Below are positions 36,847-46,353 of a stretch of 64,000 nt of DNA, one piece after another. The notes below the pieces were generated by a model. That model saw only the letters and a program-made list of their open reading frames with translations. It was not told the DNA's origin and searched no databases. Source of the stretch: Mycolicibacterium tusciae JS617 (GTDB taxonomy: Bacteria; Actinomycetota; Actinomycetes; Mycobacteriales; Mycobacteriaceae); NCBI RefSeq assembly GCF_000243415.2, contig NZ_KI912270.1, positions 5,475,837-5,539,836 of the forward strand, read 5' to 3'. The position numbers were made by a program, and so were the translations under genes. Numbering within the stretch: the stretch's first letter is position 1; every line of letters starts with the position of its first letter.

Positions 36847-37365
36847 GTGACTGGCAGCACCTTCAGCCGCGACGAGCTGGTCGCGGCATTCGGGAAATTC
36901 GAGGCGACGGTCGATCGCGCGGCGCAGACCCGTGACTGGGATCCCTGGGTTGAGCAGTACACACCCGACGTCACCTACGTCGAGCACGCCGCGGGCACGA
37001 TGCGCGGCCGCGAAGAGGTGCGCCCCTGGATCTGGCGGACGATGGAGAGCTTCCCCGGTAGCTACATGACGTCGTTCCCGTCGCTGTGGTCGGTGTTCGA
37101 CGAGGCGACCGCTCGGGTCATCTGCGAACTCGACAATCCGATGCGCGACCCCGGCGACGGCACGATCATCACCGCCACCAACATCTCGATCCTCACCTAT
37201 GCGGGCGATGGGCTGTGGCGCCGTCAGGAGGACATCTACAACCCACTGCGGTTCGTGAGGGCGGCGGTGAAGTGGTGCCGCAAGGCCGAGGAACTGGGCA
37301 CGCTGCCCGACGAGGCCATGGAGTGGCGCAAGCAGTTCGGCGGGCAATTGGGTGGGCGAAAGTGA
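36847..37365 (+). CDS. SnoaL/NTF2-like protein
   Basis: The 172-residue alpha+beta-barrel protein has FEATVDRAAQTRDWDPWVEQ, YVEHAAGTMRGREEVRPWIW and a C-terminal tail KWCRKAEELGTLPDEAMEWR, as in Rv0138 of M. tuberculosis. NTF2-like proteins act as isomerases, hydrolases or binding proteins on small hydrophobic molecules. GTG 36847 lies only 10 nt after the palindrome, so the mRNA may be leaderless. The stop overlaps the epimerase start (GTGA). Confidence 0.85.
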   Translation: MTGSTFSRDELVAAFGKFEATVDRAAQTRDWDPWVEQYTPDVTYVEHAAGTMRGREEVRPWIWRTMESFPGSYMTSFPSLWSVFDEATARVICELDNPMRDPGDGTIITATNISILTYAGDGLWRRQEDIYNPLRFVRAAVKWCRKAEELGTLPDEAMEWRKQFGGQLGGRK

Positions 37366-38399
37366 CCTCACTGGTCATCGGTGCCAACGGATATCTCGGC
37401 AGCCACGTCACCCGCCAACTCGTCGACAGAGGCGACGGCGTGCGCGTCATGGTGCGCGACGGCGCCAACACGATCGGGATCGACGATCTCGATGTCACGC
37501 GGTTCGTCGGCGACATCTGGGACAACGAGACCCTGCGTGCGGCGATGGCCGGCGTCGACGACGTGTACTACTGCGTCGTCGACACCCGCGGCTGGCTACG
37601 TGACCCCGCGCCGCTGTTCCGCACCAACGTCGACGGCACCCGCAATGTGCTCGAGGTGGCGAAAGATATCCAAAAAGACGGTGCGCTGCACCGGTTCATC
37701 TTCACCAGCAGCTACGTCACCGTCGGCCGCAAGCGCGGGCGGATCGCCACCGAGGACGACATCATCGTCGACAGAGGTGGCCTGACGCCGTACGTCCGCT
37801 CTCGCGTCGAGGCGGAGAAGCTCGTGCTGTCCTACGCGCGGGACCACGGCCTGCCCGCTGTCGCGATGTGTGTGTCGACGACGTACGGCGCGGGTGACTG
37901 GGGAGGCACCCCGCACGGCGCAATCATCGCAGGCACCGCCTTCGGCAAGTTGCCGTTCGTGATGGACAAGATCGAGCTCGAAGCCGTGGGTGTCGACGAC
38001 GCGGCACGAGCGATGATCCTGGCCGCCGAACACGGCCGGGTAGGTGAGCGGTATCTGATCTCGGAGAAGATGATCAGCAACGCCGAGGTCGTGCGCATCG
38101 CGGCCGAGGCCGCCGGTGTACCGCCGCCCACCAAGTCGATTCCCCTCCCCATGTCGTATGCGATGGCAACGCTCGGCAGCCTGAAGGCCAAGCTGCGCGG
38201 CACCGACGAACAACTGTCGATGGGGTCGCTGCGCCTGATGCGTGCGGAGGCACCCGTGGCGTGTGACAAGGCCAAGCGGGAACTGGGGTGGCAGCCCCGT
38301 CCCGTCGAGGAATCGATCAGGGAGGCGGCCCAGTTCTGGGTCGGGCTGCGGGCGGCCAGACGTAAGACAAAATCCCCGTCGGAGGGCAGCTCAGGCTAA
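37362..38399 (+). CDS. NAD-dependent epimerase/dehydratase (extended SDR)
   Basis: The 345-residue protein has the Rossmann motif LVIGANGYLGSHVTRQLVDR, the active-site pair in FIFTSSYVTVGRKRG plus LTPYVRSRVEAEKLVLSYAR (a YxxSK-like YVRSR with Arg in the Lys position), and an AVGVDDAARAMILAAEHG substrate region. It resembles Rv0139 and 3-beta-hydroxysteroid-dehydrogenase-like SDRs. The GTG overlaps the stop of the SnoaL-like gene. Under the KstR-type box a sterol or steroid substrate is plausible but unproven. Confidence 0.85.
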   Translation: MTSLVIGANGYLGSHVTRQLVDRGDGVRVMVRDGANTIGIDDLDVTRFVGDIWDNETLRAAMAGVDDVYYCVVDTRGWLRDPAPLFRTNVDGTRNVLEVAKDIQKDGALHRFIFTSSYVTVGRKRGRIATEDDIIVDRGGLTPYVRSRVEAEKLVLSYARDHGLPAVAMCVSTTYGAGDWGGTPHGAIIAGTAFGKLPFVMDKIELEAVGVDDAARAMILAAEHGRVGERYLISEKMISNAEVVRIAAEAAGVPPPTKSIPLPMSYAMATLGSLKAKLRGTDEQLSMGSLRLMRAEAPVACDKAKRELGWQPRPVEESIREAAQFWVGLRAARRKTKSPSEGSSG

Positions 38400-38435
38400 C
38401 CTGAGACCCGGCGTTCAAGATCAACGGCGGTGTAC

Positions 38436-41204
38436 ATGGCAGGCGGTGCGGAACAACCCCTGCGCGGCCGAAACGACGAGTGCGAGGCGCTGGACCGACT
38501 CATCGAGGCCGCACGCACGGGGCAGAGCCAGGTCGTTGTGCTGCGCGGGGAAGCCGGTGTCGGCAAAAGCGCCCTGCTGGGCTACGTGGCCGAGCACGCC
38601 ACCGGGTTCCGCGTGGCACGTGCGTCCGGTATTGAAGCCGACGTCGACCTCGCGTTCGCGGGCCTGCACCAATTGTTCGCACCGATGCTGGACCGTCTCG
38701 ATGACCTACCCGCCCCGCAGCGCGATGCGCTCGCCACGGCGTTCGGTCAGAGCGCGGGGCCGCCACCGGACCGCTTCCTGGTGGGTCTCGCAGTTCTGAG
38801 CCTGCTCGCCGAGGCCACCGCAGACCAACCGCTGATCTGCGTGATCGACGACGCGCAGTGGCTGGACCGTGTCTCCGCGCAGACGCTCGCCTTCGTCGCG
38901 CGCCGCCTGCTTGCCGAGCCCGTGGCACTGGTTTTCGCGGTGCGGGAAGGCACCGACGACGAATTAAAAGGCCTGCCGGAGTTGGAGATTCGCGGGCTGT
39001 CCGACGCCGAAGCGCGGGCCCTGCTCAATACCGTCATTCGGGGCCGCCTCGACGAGCGGGTACGCGAGCGGATCATCGCCGAAGCGCGGGGTAATCCGTT
39101 GGCACTGCTGGAACTGCCCCGTGACCCCGCTGCGGCAGAGGGAGGTTTCGGCCGCCCCGACGCGCGGGCGCCGTCGAGTCATCTTGAGCAGAGCTTCGTC
39201 CGTCGCGTCCAGTCACTGCCGATGCCGACGCAGAAACTTCTGCTGGCCGCGGCGGCGGAACCCGTCGGCGACAAGGCGCTGCTGATTCGGGCGGCGAAGC
39301 GGATGGGAATCACACCCGACGTCGCTGCGCACGCGGAGGCCGAGGGACTCATCGAGATCGGCGCGCGGGTGCGCTTCCGCCACCCGCTGATGCGCTCGGC
39401 CGCCTATCTCGCCGCCGACGTCGACGACCGCCGCAAGGCTCACCGTGCGCTCGCCGACGAGACCGACCCGCAGTCCGACCCGGATCGTCGTGCGTGGCAC
39501 GGTGCCAACGCCGCCTTCGGCACCGACGACGAGGTGGCCGACGAACTCGAACGATCGGCAGACCGAGCCGCGGCGCGAGGTGGCGTCGCGGCCGCAGCGG
39601 CGTTCCTGGAACGGGCCACCGAGCTGACGTCTGACCCGTCGCGACGCGGCGCCAGGGCATTGGCCGCTGCCGAGTCGAAGTTCGCGGCGACGTCGTCCGA
39701 GGCGGCGTACGGCCTGCTGGCGATCGCGGAGATCAGTCCGCTCGATGCACTACAGCGTGCCCAGGCCGTCCGCCTCCGCGCCAGGATCGCCTTCGTCCAG
39801 AGTCGTGGCGGAGGTGACGGCGCTCCGCCGGTGGCCGACACCGCGCTCGGACTGCTCGACGCCGCTCGCGGTCTGGAGGGGCTCGACGATGCTCTTGCGC
39901 GAGAGACGTACCTCGACGCGCTCGGAGCGGCGATGTACGCGGGCAGGCTCTGCCCTTACGGCGGGCCGATCGTCATTGCCGAACCGGCCCGTCACGCACC
40001 GGCGGGACCGCAACCGCCGCGCCCGAACGATCTGCTGCTGGACGGCCTCGCGATGCGGTTCACCGATGGTCACGGCGCGAGCCTGCCGACGTTGCGTACG
40101 GCGATGACGCAGGTTCTCGAGGCCGCTGCGCACACCGACGGCGATGTGATGCGATTGTTCTGGCAGGGCTTTCCCATCGCGCAGGAGTGCGCCGCAGGTG
40201 AACTGTGGGACGACGATCTGTGGCACGACGTGGGAGCCACGGCGGTCCGGCTCGCGCGCGAGGCAGGTGCGCTCGCCATGCTTCCGCTCGCCCTGGCGAC
40301 ACGGGCGGGAACCCATGTGTTCGCAGGCGAATTCGATGCGGCGGCGGCGTTGATCGAGGAGGCCGGCACGATCGCCGTCGCAACCGGATACGCGCCGGTG
40401 CGATATCACGCGATCTCGCTCAGCGTCTGGCGTGGCGCGGAGGCCGAGTCGAAGCGGCTGCTCGAGGCCACCGCCGAACTTGCGGCGTCCCGCGGCGAGG
40501 GCAGAGTTGTCGGCCTGGTCGGTTGCATGACCGCGATACTCAACAACGGCCTCGGTCACTACGAGGACGCGCTGCGCGCGGCGAAGCAGGCGTGCGACCA
40601 CGAGGATCTCGGCCCGTATCGGATGGCGCTCGCCGAACTCATCGAGGCGGCCGTCCGCTGCGGCGAGCGACAGGTGGCGGTCGAAGCGGTCGCGAGTATG
40701 GAAACGCAGGCGGTCGCCGGAACGGATTGGGTACTCGGCACCTTGGCGCGGTGCCGCGCCCTGGTCGCCGACGATGCGACCGCCGAGGACTACTACCGCG
40801 AGGCGATCGATCGGCTCGGGCGCACCAGGATGCGCGTCTACCTCGCGCGCTCGCATCTCGTCTATGGAGAGTGGCTGCGCCGCATGAACCGGCGAGTGGA
40901 TGCCCGCGAACATCTGGGCGTCGCCCATGAGATGTTCGTCCAGATGGGGTCGGAGAGCTTCGCCGAGCGCGCCCGACGTGAGCTGCTGGTCACCGGCGAG
41001 AAAACTCAGAAGCGTCCGGTCGGCTCGGGTGACGGGCTGACCGCGCAGGAGGCCCAGATCGCCCAGCTGGCCGGCTCCGGGCTGACCAACCAGGAGATCG
41101 GCGCCCAGCTGTTCATCAGCGCGCACACCGTCGAATGGCACCTGCGGAAGGTGTTCGCCAAGCTCGGCATCAAGTCTCGTCGCCAGCTCCGAGGCCGGGC
41201 TTAG
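38436..41204 (+). CDS. Large ATP-binding LuxR-family regulator (LAL type)
   Basis: A 922-residue regulator. The N-terminal ATPase has Walker A VLRGEAGVGKSALLGYVAEH (about residues 35-55) and a Walker B-like LICVIDDAQWLDRV. A long helical TPR-like middle follows (about 400-840). The C-terminal HTH is LTAQEAQIAQLAGSGLTNQE then IGAQLFISAHTVEWHLRKVF, the LuxR recognition region. LAL/MalT-like proteins bind an inducer through the middle domain. An upstream GTG at 38430 would add two residues. The regulated genes are unknown. The SDR and ECF sigma genes follow on the same strand. Confidence 0.9.
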   Translation: MAGGAEQPLRGRNDECEALDRLIEAARTGQSQVVVLRGEAGVGKSALLGYVAEHATGFRVARASGIEADVDLAFAGLHQLFAPMLDRLDDLPAPQRDALATAFGQSAGPPPDRFLVGLAVLSLLAEATADQPLICVIDDAQWLDRVSAQTLAFVARRLLAEPVALVFAVREGTDDELKGLPELEIRGLSDAEARALLNTVIRGRLDERVRERIIAEARGNPLALLELPRDPAAAEGGFGRPDARAPSSHLEQSFVRRVQSLPMPTQKLLLAAAAEPVGDKALLIRAAKRMGITPDVAAHAEAEGLIEIGARVRFRHPLMRSAAYLAADVDDRRKAHRALADETDPQSDPDRRAWHGANAAFGTDDEVADELERSADRAAARGGVAAAAAFLERATELTSDPSRRGARALAAAESKFAATSSEAAYGLLAIAEISPLDALQRAQAVRLRARIAFVQSRGGGDGAPPVADTALGLLDAARGLEGLDDALARETYLDALGAAMYAGRLCPYGGPIVIAEPARHAPAGPQPPRPNDLLLDGLAMRFTDGHGASLPTLRTAMTQVLEAAAHTDGDVMRLFWQGFPIAQECAAGELWDDDLWHDVGATAVRLAREAGALAMLPLALATRAGTHVFAGEFDAAAALIEEAGTIAVATGYAPVRYHAISLSVWRGAEAESKRLLEATAELAASRGEGRVVGLVGCMTAILNNGLGHYEDALRAAKQACDHEDLGPYRMALAELIEAAVRCGERQVAVEAVASMETQAVAGTDWVLGTLARCRALVADDATAEDYYREAIDRLGRTRMRVYLARSHLVYGEWLRRMNRRVDAREHLGVAHEMFVQMGSESFAERARRELLVTGEKTQKRPVGSGDGLTAQEAQIAQLAGSGLTNQEIGAQLFISAHTVEWHLRKVFAKLGIKSRRQLRGRA

Positions 41205-41293
41205 GTCATTCAAGGTCACCTAGACCACGCACCATGGGTTGACTACGGACGATCAAGGGTCCCGTAGCCGAGCTCAGTCGACAGACTGAACTC

Positions 41294-42016
41294 ATGGAAC
41301 TTGCGAATCACAAAGTGCTGGTCACAGGCGGTACTGCCGGCATCGGCTGGGAGTCCGCACGCCTGATGGCGGCCGAGGGTGCCGAGGTTGTCATCTCGGG
41401 ACGCGACCGCGAACGTGGCGAGGCGGCGGCGGCCAGAATCGGTGAGAACGCCCGCTTCGTGCAGGCCGACCTGTCCGATATGGAGTCGGTCAGGGCACTT
41501 GTGGAGCAGGTCGGCGATGTCGACGTCGTCGTGAACAACGCGGCGAACTTCGCCGGCGCCGCCACGGTCGAGGCCGACGTCGCCGTGTTCGAGTCGATCT
41601 TCGACACCAACGTGCGCGGCGCGTACTTCCTGATCGCGGGCCTGGTGCCGGGCATGTTCGAACGGGGACGCGGCAGCATCGTCAACGTCACGTCAATGGT
41701 CGCCTTCAAGGGCGTCCCCGGGGCGTCGGCATACAGCGCTTCCAAGGCGGCGCTGGAGTCCCTGACCCGAACCTGGGCCGCCGAGTTCGGTAAGCACGGC
41801 GTGCGGGTCAACAGTGTGGCGCCTGGGCCGACACGCACCGAGGGTGTGGCCGCCGAATGGGGCGAGACCAATGAAGCGCTCGGCCGGGCGCTGCCACTGG
41901 GCCGGACCGCCCACGCCGCCGAAATCGCCGAGGCGGTGCTGTTTCTCGCCTCGCCACGCTCCAGCTTCATCACGGGTTCGACCCTGCACGCCGATGGCGG
42001 CGGCGCAGCAGTCTGA
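41294..42016 (+). CDS. Short-chain dehydrogenase/reductase
   Basis: The 240-residue classical SDR has the cofactor motif VLVTGGTAGIGWESARLMAA, DVVVNNAANFAG, the catalytic Ser in VNVTSMVAFKG and the YSASKAALESL Tyr-Lys pair. Its C-terminus SPRSSFITGSTLHADGGGAA is also typical. An Arg-containing SGRDRERGEA after the second strand suggests NADP preference. It lies 28 nt before the ECF sigma gene and could be its partner. The substrate is unknown. Confidence 0.9.
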   Translation: MELANHKVLVTGGTAGIGWESARLMAAEGAEVVISGRDRERGEAAAARIGENARFVQADLSDMESVRALVEQVGDVDVVVNNAANFAGAATVEADVAVFESIFDTNVRGAYFLIAGLVPGMFERGRGSIVNVTSMVAFKGVPGASAYSASKAALESLTRTWAAEFGKHGVRVNSVAPGPTRTEGVAAEWGETNEALGRALPLGRTAHAAEIAEAVLFLASPRSSFITGSTLHADGGGAAV

Positions 42017-42044
42017 CGTCGGAGCCAAGCGAAAGGAGTGAGGC

Positions 42045-42680
42045 GTGTCAATCGAAGCGCTCAAGTCGCGCGAAACGCTCGAAGAGGCCGCGGTGACGTT
42101 CCTCGCGTGCCGGGATCGTCTGTTCGGCATAGCATTTCGCATCCTGAACGACTGCGCCGCCGCGGAGGACATCGTGCAGGACGCTTGGCTGCGGTGGCAG
42201 ACGTGCGACCGAAGTGTCGTCCTCGACCCCCTCGCATTCTTGACCACGACCACCAAGAGGCTCTGCATCAACGTCGTGCAGTCGGCACGGGCACGCCACG
42301 AAACCCATATGGACTCGTGGCTGCCCGAACCCGTGGACCGCAACGCCGACCCAGAGCGCCGCATCGAGCAGTGCGAGGCACTCGAACTCGCCGCGCTGAC
42401 CCTCCTCGAGCGGCTATCACCACCCGAGCGTGCGGCCTACGTGCTGCGGGAGGCGTTCGACTACTCGTATGCCGAGATCGCAACGATCGTCGAGGTGACA
42501 CAGGCGAACGCGCGCCAACTCGTCAGCCGCGCGCGCAAACGCCTTGCCGCTGAACGCCGCGAGGCACCCACCGGCGCGGAGCAGAAGCGCCTCGTGGTGG
42601 CGTTGACGGCGGCCGCGCAGTCTGGCGACCTGTCGACCCTCGAGACAGTATTCACCGAGGACCTCGCGGTGGCAGCCTAG
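42045..42680 (+). CDS. ECF sigma factor (SigJ/ECF41-like) lacking the SnoaL domain
   Basis: A 211-residue sigma factor. Region 2 is CRDRLFGIAFRILNDCAAAE DIVQDAWLRW in sequence terms (residues about 21-50). Region 4 is LERLSPPERAAYVLREAFDY with IVEVTQANARQLVSRARKRL. SigJ/ECF41 proteins normally continue with a SnoaL-like C-terminal domain to about 290-310 residues. This one enters it (LVVALTAAAQSGDLSTLETV) and stops after FTEDLAVAA. The GTG has AAAGGAG 6 nt upstream. Loss of that domain may change activity control. It overlaps the convergent amidohydrolase gene by 4 nt. Confidence 0.85.
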   Translation: MSIEALKSRETLEEAAVTFLACRDRLFGIAFRILNDCAAAEDIVQDAWLRWQTCDRSVVLDPLAFLTTTTKRLCINVVQSARARHETHMDSWLPEPVDRNADPERRIEQCEALELAALTLLERLSPPERAAYVLREAFDYSYAEIATIVEVTQANARQLVSRARKRLAAERREAPTGAEQKRLVVALTAAAQSGDLSTLETVFTEDLAVAA

Positions 42681-43615
42681 GCGAGGTGGAACAGCGCCAT
42701 GGCATTCGCATCGAGGATGGCGTGCGCTTCGCCCGGGTCGGCGACGTCCACCACGTAGTCGACGGCGCGCACGAACGCGTCACCGTCCTCGTACGGGAAG
42801 TCGGTACCGAGCAGGATTCGATCGGCACCGAAAGACTCTATGGCGCAACGCAATGCGGGTTCGTGGCAGTGGCTGACGGTGTCGAACCACAGACGATGTA
42901 CCGCCTGAGTCGGCGGTTCCGGCGTAGCCGGCGCCTCCCACTCGAGGTGATCATCCGCGCGGCGGGTGATCATCGGCAGCGCGCCACCCAGATGCGAGCA
43001 AATGATCTTCACCCCGGGATAGCGCTGCAGGTGCCCTGAGGTGATCAGCTGCATCGCGGCGATGGTGTCCTCGAACGGCGCGCCCACCATCCAGGTGATC
43101 TTGTGCTCGGTGACCAGCGGCGAACAAGCCCCGTTGCCGGCCGGATGCAGGTAGAGCACCGCGCCGCGGGCGTCGAGCTCGGCGAAGATCGGTTCGAAGT
43201 CCGGCTCGGTGATCGCGCGGTGAAGCACACTGGTGTTCATCGTGACGCCGACCATCCCCAATCCGTCTAGAGCGCGGTTCATTTCGGTGATCGCGGCATC
43301 AACATGAGGCATCGGGGTGGCAGCGAATGCGCGGAAGCGGTCGGGATGTGCCGACACCACAGCCGCGTACTCATCGTTGACGTAGCGTGCGGCGGCGACG
43401 GCCAGGTCGGCGTCGTCGGCGTAAGGCAACTGCGGGGCCGCCGAGAGCACCTGAAGGTCAACGCCGGCGCGATCCATCAGTCGCAGCCGCGCATCGAGTT
43501 CTGGACCGTCACCCGCGCCGATCCGCCGTTGGGTTCCGGTATCGGTCTTGCCGAGACCGACGAGCATGTTGAGGTAGTTCTCTGTCCAATAGTGGGCGTG
43601 CACGTCGATCCGCAT
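42677..43615 (-). CDS. Amidohydrolase family protein (ACMSD-like)
   Basis: The 312-residue TIM-barrel metal-dependent hydrolase or decarboxylase begins MRIDVHAHYWTENYLNMLVG with the HxH metal motif. It has YLHPAGNGACSPLVTEHKIT, KIICSHLGGALPMITRRADD with a further His ligand, and RILLGTDFPYEDGDAFVRAV with the Asp ligand. The pattern fits amidohydrolase_2/ACMSD enzymes of aromatic catabolism. The ATG at 43615 is preferred; longer forms run into the tandem repeats upstream. It is divergent from the methyltransferase at 43728 and convergent with the sigma gene. Confidence 0.9.
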   Translation of the reverse strand: MRIDVHAHYWTENYLNMLVGLGKTDTGTQRRIGAGDGPELDARLRLMDRAGVDLQVLSAAPQLPYADDADLAVAAARYVNDEYAAVVSAHPDRFRAFAATPMPHVDAAITEMNRALDGLGMVGVTMNTSVLHRAITEPDFEPIFAELDARGAVLYLHPAGNGACSPLVTEHKITWMVGAPFEDTIAAMQLITSGHLQRYPGVKIICSHLGGALPMITRRADDHLEWEAPATPEPPTQAVHRLWFDTVSHCHEPALRCAIESFGADRILLGTDFPYEDGDAFVRAVDYVVDVADPGEAHAILDANAMALFHLA

Positions 43616-43661
43616 GTATGTCAACGCTATTCGTTGAACGCCACGCCGTACAGTGTTCAGT

Positions 43662-43703
43662 CTGGCAAGTTGGACCTGGCAAGTTGGGCCTGGCAAGTTG
43701 GAC
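43662..43703. repeat. Three 14-bp tandem repeats
   Basis: The unit CTGGCAAGTTGG(A/G)C occurs three times in direct tandem, with one base varying, in the 112-nt gap between the divergent amidohydrolase and methyltransferase genes. It may be an iterated regulator site or a small VNTR locus. Confidence 0.8.
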
Positions 43704-43727
43704 GATCTCACGATTAGCCTCGAAAGA

Positions 43728-44546
43728 GTGAGCGAAAAACTGCATGTGGACCTGTCCGGCGCGCCGCAGACCATGCTGGCCACCTTCTACGCCAAGGCGC
43801 TGGACGCCGACCTGCCCAATCCGATCCTCGGCGATCGGTGGGCAAAAGAGATTGTCGACCGCATCGACTACGACTGGTCCAAGACGTCCATCACCAAAGC
43901 CAATTCACCGTCGGTGACCACGCGCACCGCACATTTCGACAACTGGGCCAGACAGTTTCTGGCGGTCCATCCCGAAGCCACCGTCGTGCATCTCGGCTGC
44001 GGTCTGGATGCGCGCGCCTTCCGGCTGGACCCCGGTCCCGGCGTCGACTGGTACGACGTCGACTATCCCGACGTTGCCGATTTGCGCCGTCAACTCTTCC
44101 CGGGTCGCGACAACTACCGCGTCATCTCCGCCTCGGTGACTGATCCGGCGTGGCTCACCGAGGTGCGCTCCGACCGTCCGACGCTGATGATCGCCGAGGG
44201 TCTGACCATGTACCTCACGGAATCCGACGGCTTCGCATTGTTGCGCCGCGTCGTCGAGGCCTTCCCGAGCGGTGAGTTGCAGTTCGACGCGTTCAACCGG
44301 CTGGGCATCAAATCGCAGTGGATGAACGCGGTCGTGCGCCGATCCGGGTCAACGCTGCACTGGGCGATCAACGGACCCGACGACATCCTCGGCACGGTCC
44401 CGGGTGTGCGGCTGCTGGCGTGGGAGTCGCCGTTCGACTCCGCGTCCTTCCGCGGCCTCGCATGGTTCTACCGCGCGATGGCCGGTGTGATGTCGATGGC
44501 GCCGCCGCTGCGCTACATGGCGCAGTACCACCGCTACGCGTTCTGA
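43728..44546 (+). CDS. SAM-dependent methyltransferase of the leucine carboxyl (Ppm1/LCMT) family
   Basis: The 272-residue enzyme has TVVHLGCGLDARAFRLDPGP (motif I), VDWYDVDYPDVADLRRQLFP (motif II) and LMIAEGLTMYLTESDGFALL, all typical of the Ppm1/LCMT family expanded in mycobacteria, which includes polyketide O-methyltransferase-like members. The GTG at 43728 follows GAAAGA. The gene overlaps by 13 nt the end of the DUF4262 gene on the other strand. The substrate is unknown. Confidence 0.88.
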   Translation: MSEKLHVDLSGAPQTMLATFYAKALDADLPNPILGDRWAKEIVDRIDYDWSKTSITKANSPSVTTRTAHFDNWARQFLAVHPEATVVHLGCGLDARAFRLDPGPGVDWYDVDYPDVADLRRQLFPGRDNYRVISASVTDPAWLTEVRSDRPTLMIAEGLTMYLTESDGFALLRRVVEAFPSGELQFDAFNRLGIKSQWMNAVVRRSGSTLHWAINGPDDILGTVPGVRLLAWESPFDSASFRGLAWFYRAMAGVMSMAPPLRYMAQYHRYAF

Positions 44547-45007
44547 ATGCGGACTCCGAGAACCGGCTGCCGGATACCGCCGTAACTGAACTCGGCCTCC
44601 CATGGCCACCGGCCGAACCCGTCCGTCCAGACCAATTGCACCGCTCGCAACTTCGGCCCGAAGAGTTTGACCCCTAAATCCATGTGAGCATCTGGATGGT
44701 CAACTTCCACGGCCTCAAACACGGCGCCTTCCGCCAGCACAATCTGATCGCCCGGCGCCGGGGCGCCGTCTTGGATGACGTCGGGGACGAACAAGTCGAA
44801 CAGCGCCAGCGCCCGCTCCGTTGTCACGCCGGTTGCCAGTAACTCCGGCAGGCCCATCTCTTGTAAGCCGATCGTGTACGCGTATGGCCGGATTTCATCC
44901 GGAACGCACTTGACGAGCCACAGGTGGTCGCGAACTGCCTCACGCAGCCCGTCGATGTCGTCCTCAGCGGCGCCGTCGGGATCGAACTCGTCGCATTTTC
45001 TGCACAT
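44534..45007 (-). CDS. DUF4262 protein with N-terminal CxxC (copy 1)
   Basis: The 157-residue protein starts MCRKCDEFD and has PYAYTIGLQEMGLPELLATG, VDHPDAHMDLGVKLFGPKLR and VQLVWTDGFGRWPWEAEFSY, the conserved DUF4262 pattern. The CxxC directly after the start could bind zinc or be redox active. A paralogue with MCWLC at the same place is at 50685. Its end overlaps the methyltransferase gene. The function is unknown; both copies border the kinase island. Confidence 0.8.
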   Translation of the reverse strand: MCRKCDEFDPDGAAEDDIDGLREAVRDHLWLVKCVPDEIRPYAYTIGLQEMGLPELLATGVTTERALALFDLFVPDVIQDGAPAPGDQIVLAEGAVFEAVEVDHPDAHMDLGVKLFGPKLRAVQLVWTDGFGRWPWEAEFSYGGIRQPVLGVRIQNA

Positions 45008-45128
45008 GGCCGCACCTTCCTTTCGTAGTTGCGGCCAGCCTGCGCCTGACCCCCGACAAGTACGGTTCTGGCTACCGCTGTCGGCGGGCCGCCGCGGGCC
45101 GCGCGGTCGTCTTTGACACGATTGGACG

Positions 45129-46280
45129 ATGCCTGCGTCGCAGTCCCCACCGGATCAAGCGGGCCTGCCCATCCTGATCGTGCGGTTCGACAGCGGGGAT
45201 AGCGGGGATAGTCGGGATGAGGTGCTGCGTCCGGGTGACGGTCCGGTCTTCATCGGCAGGGAGCTGCCTGCGCAGCTACGCATCGACGACCCACGCATCT
45301 CCCGGACGCACGCCCGAATCGAATCGGCGGGAGCGCGCTGGGTGGCTGTCGACGAAGCCAGCACGAACGGCGTGTTCCTCGACGGCAAGAAGGTGTCCAC
45401 CGTTTCCTTGACCGACGGTATGACACTGCACCTGGGTCACGCCCAGGGCATCGCGGTGCGGTTCACGTTCATCGACCCCGATGCAGGCACGATGATGGCC
45501 ACCCACGCGATGCCGTCACGTGCATACGAGGACAACGCCGGGGGGATGTCCCAGGAGACCACCACCGTCCGCACCGATGCGCTAGGCGGCCCCGACATCG
45601 CACGGGCAGGCGCGGCGGTGGCCGAGCGCCGTGAAGAGCTCGGCTACTCCCCACGCCGCCTGAGTGACGACGGCGTCATCAGCCAGGCCGAGTTGGAGAA
45701 CTTCGAGCGCGGGCGCAGTTGGCCTGCCGAGAGTCTGCGCGACAAGGTCGAGCAGGCTTTGCGCTGGCCGCCGGGGACGATCACCCGCGTGGCCCACGGG
45801 GGTGAGGTCCCCGAGGACGAGGACACCGAGTTGTTGTCGGACTCCGTGCAGTTGGAGGTGATGCTCGATTACGCCGAGATCGCCCTCGACGGGCTGGCGG
45901 CGCGGATCGCGGCCCTGCCGCCGGTCAGCGACCCGGACTTCGGCGCGCTGGCCGCTGTGCAATTGGCGCAGCTGCGCCGGCTGCTGGCGACCACCGCCCA
46001 CGCCGCACGCAACGCCCCGGCCCTCGAGATCGTGCTGGCTCTCAGCGACGTGCGCCGAACCTACAGCGACCTGATGCTGCGCGCCGCCGCCGCGCCGGCC
46101 GCCACGCTGGGCCAGCGCCTGTACGCCGTGCGGCACCGAGCTCAACTCAGCGCCGAGGAAATTGCCGCAGCCACCTGCGTCGACGTCGAGGCCGTGACCG
46201 CGGTGGAGGCCGAACGGGTGGTACCGGCGGAGGTGTCGGCCGCGCTGGAAGACGTCGTCGACCGGCTCACCAGCCGCTGA
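45129..46280 (+). CDS. FHA-domain protein with helix-turn-helix-like C-terminus
   Basis: A 383-residue protein. Residues about 35-110 form an FHA phosphothreonine-binding domain ([20 protein letters not shown] with HARIES, then [15 protein letters not shown]: conserved Gly-Arg, Ser-x2-His and Asn-Gly). Residues about 155-200 contain [20 protein letters not shown], an XRE-like HTH. The C-terminus has a second HTH-like [20 protein letters not shown]. It lies 73 nt upstream of a Ser/Thr kinase gene and may be read out or phosphorylated by it. A degenerate copy of its C-terminus is found at 5381-5805. Confidence 0.82.
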   Translation: MPASQSPPDQAGLPILIVRFDSGDSGDSRDEVLRPGDGPVFIGRELPAQLRIDDPRISRTHARIESAGARWVAVDEASTNGVFLDGKKVSTVSLTDGMTLHLGHAQGIAVRFTFIDPDAGTMMATHAMPSRAYEDNAGGMSQETTTVRTDALGGPDIARAGAAVAERREELGYSPRRLSDDGVISQAELENFERGRSWPAESLRDKVEQALRWPPGTITRVAHGGEVPEDEDTELLSDSVQLEVMLDYAEIALDGLAARIAALPPVSDPDFGALAAVQLAQLRRLLATTAHAARNAPALEIVLALSDVRRTYSDLMLRAAAAPAATLGQRLYAVRHRAQLSAEEIAAATCVDVEAVTAVEAERVVPAEVSAALEDVVDRLTSR

Positions 46281-46353
46281 GCGCGCGGATCCAGATGCCA
46301 CTCCCATGCCCGTGCGTGATACTGCTGAGCATGACTGCGACGGGGGGCCGCCG

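Noticed and set aside
39750..41219. 489-residue minus-strand frame
   Set aside because: Mirror of the LuxR-type regulator gene, whose Walker and HTH motifs are unmistakable.
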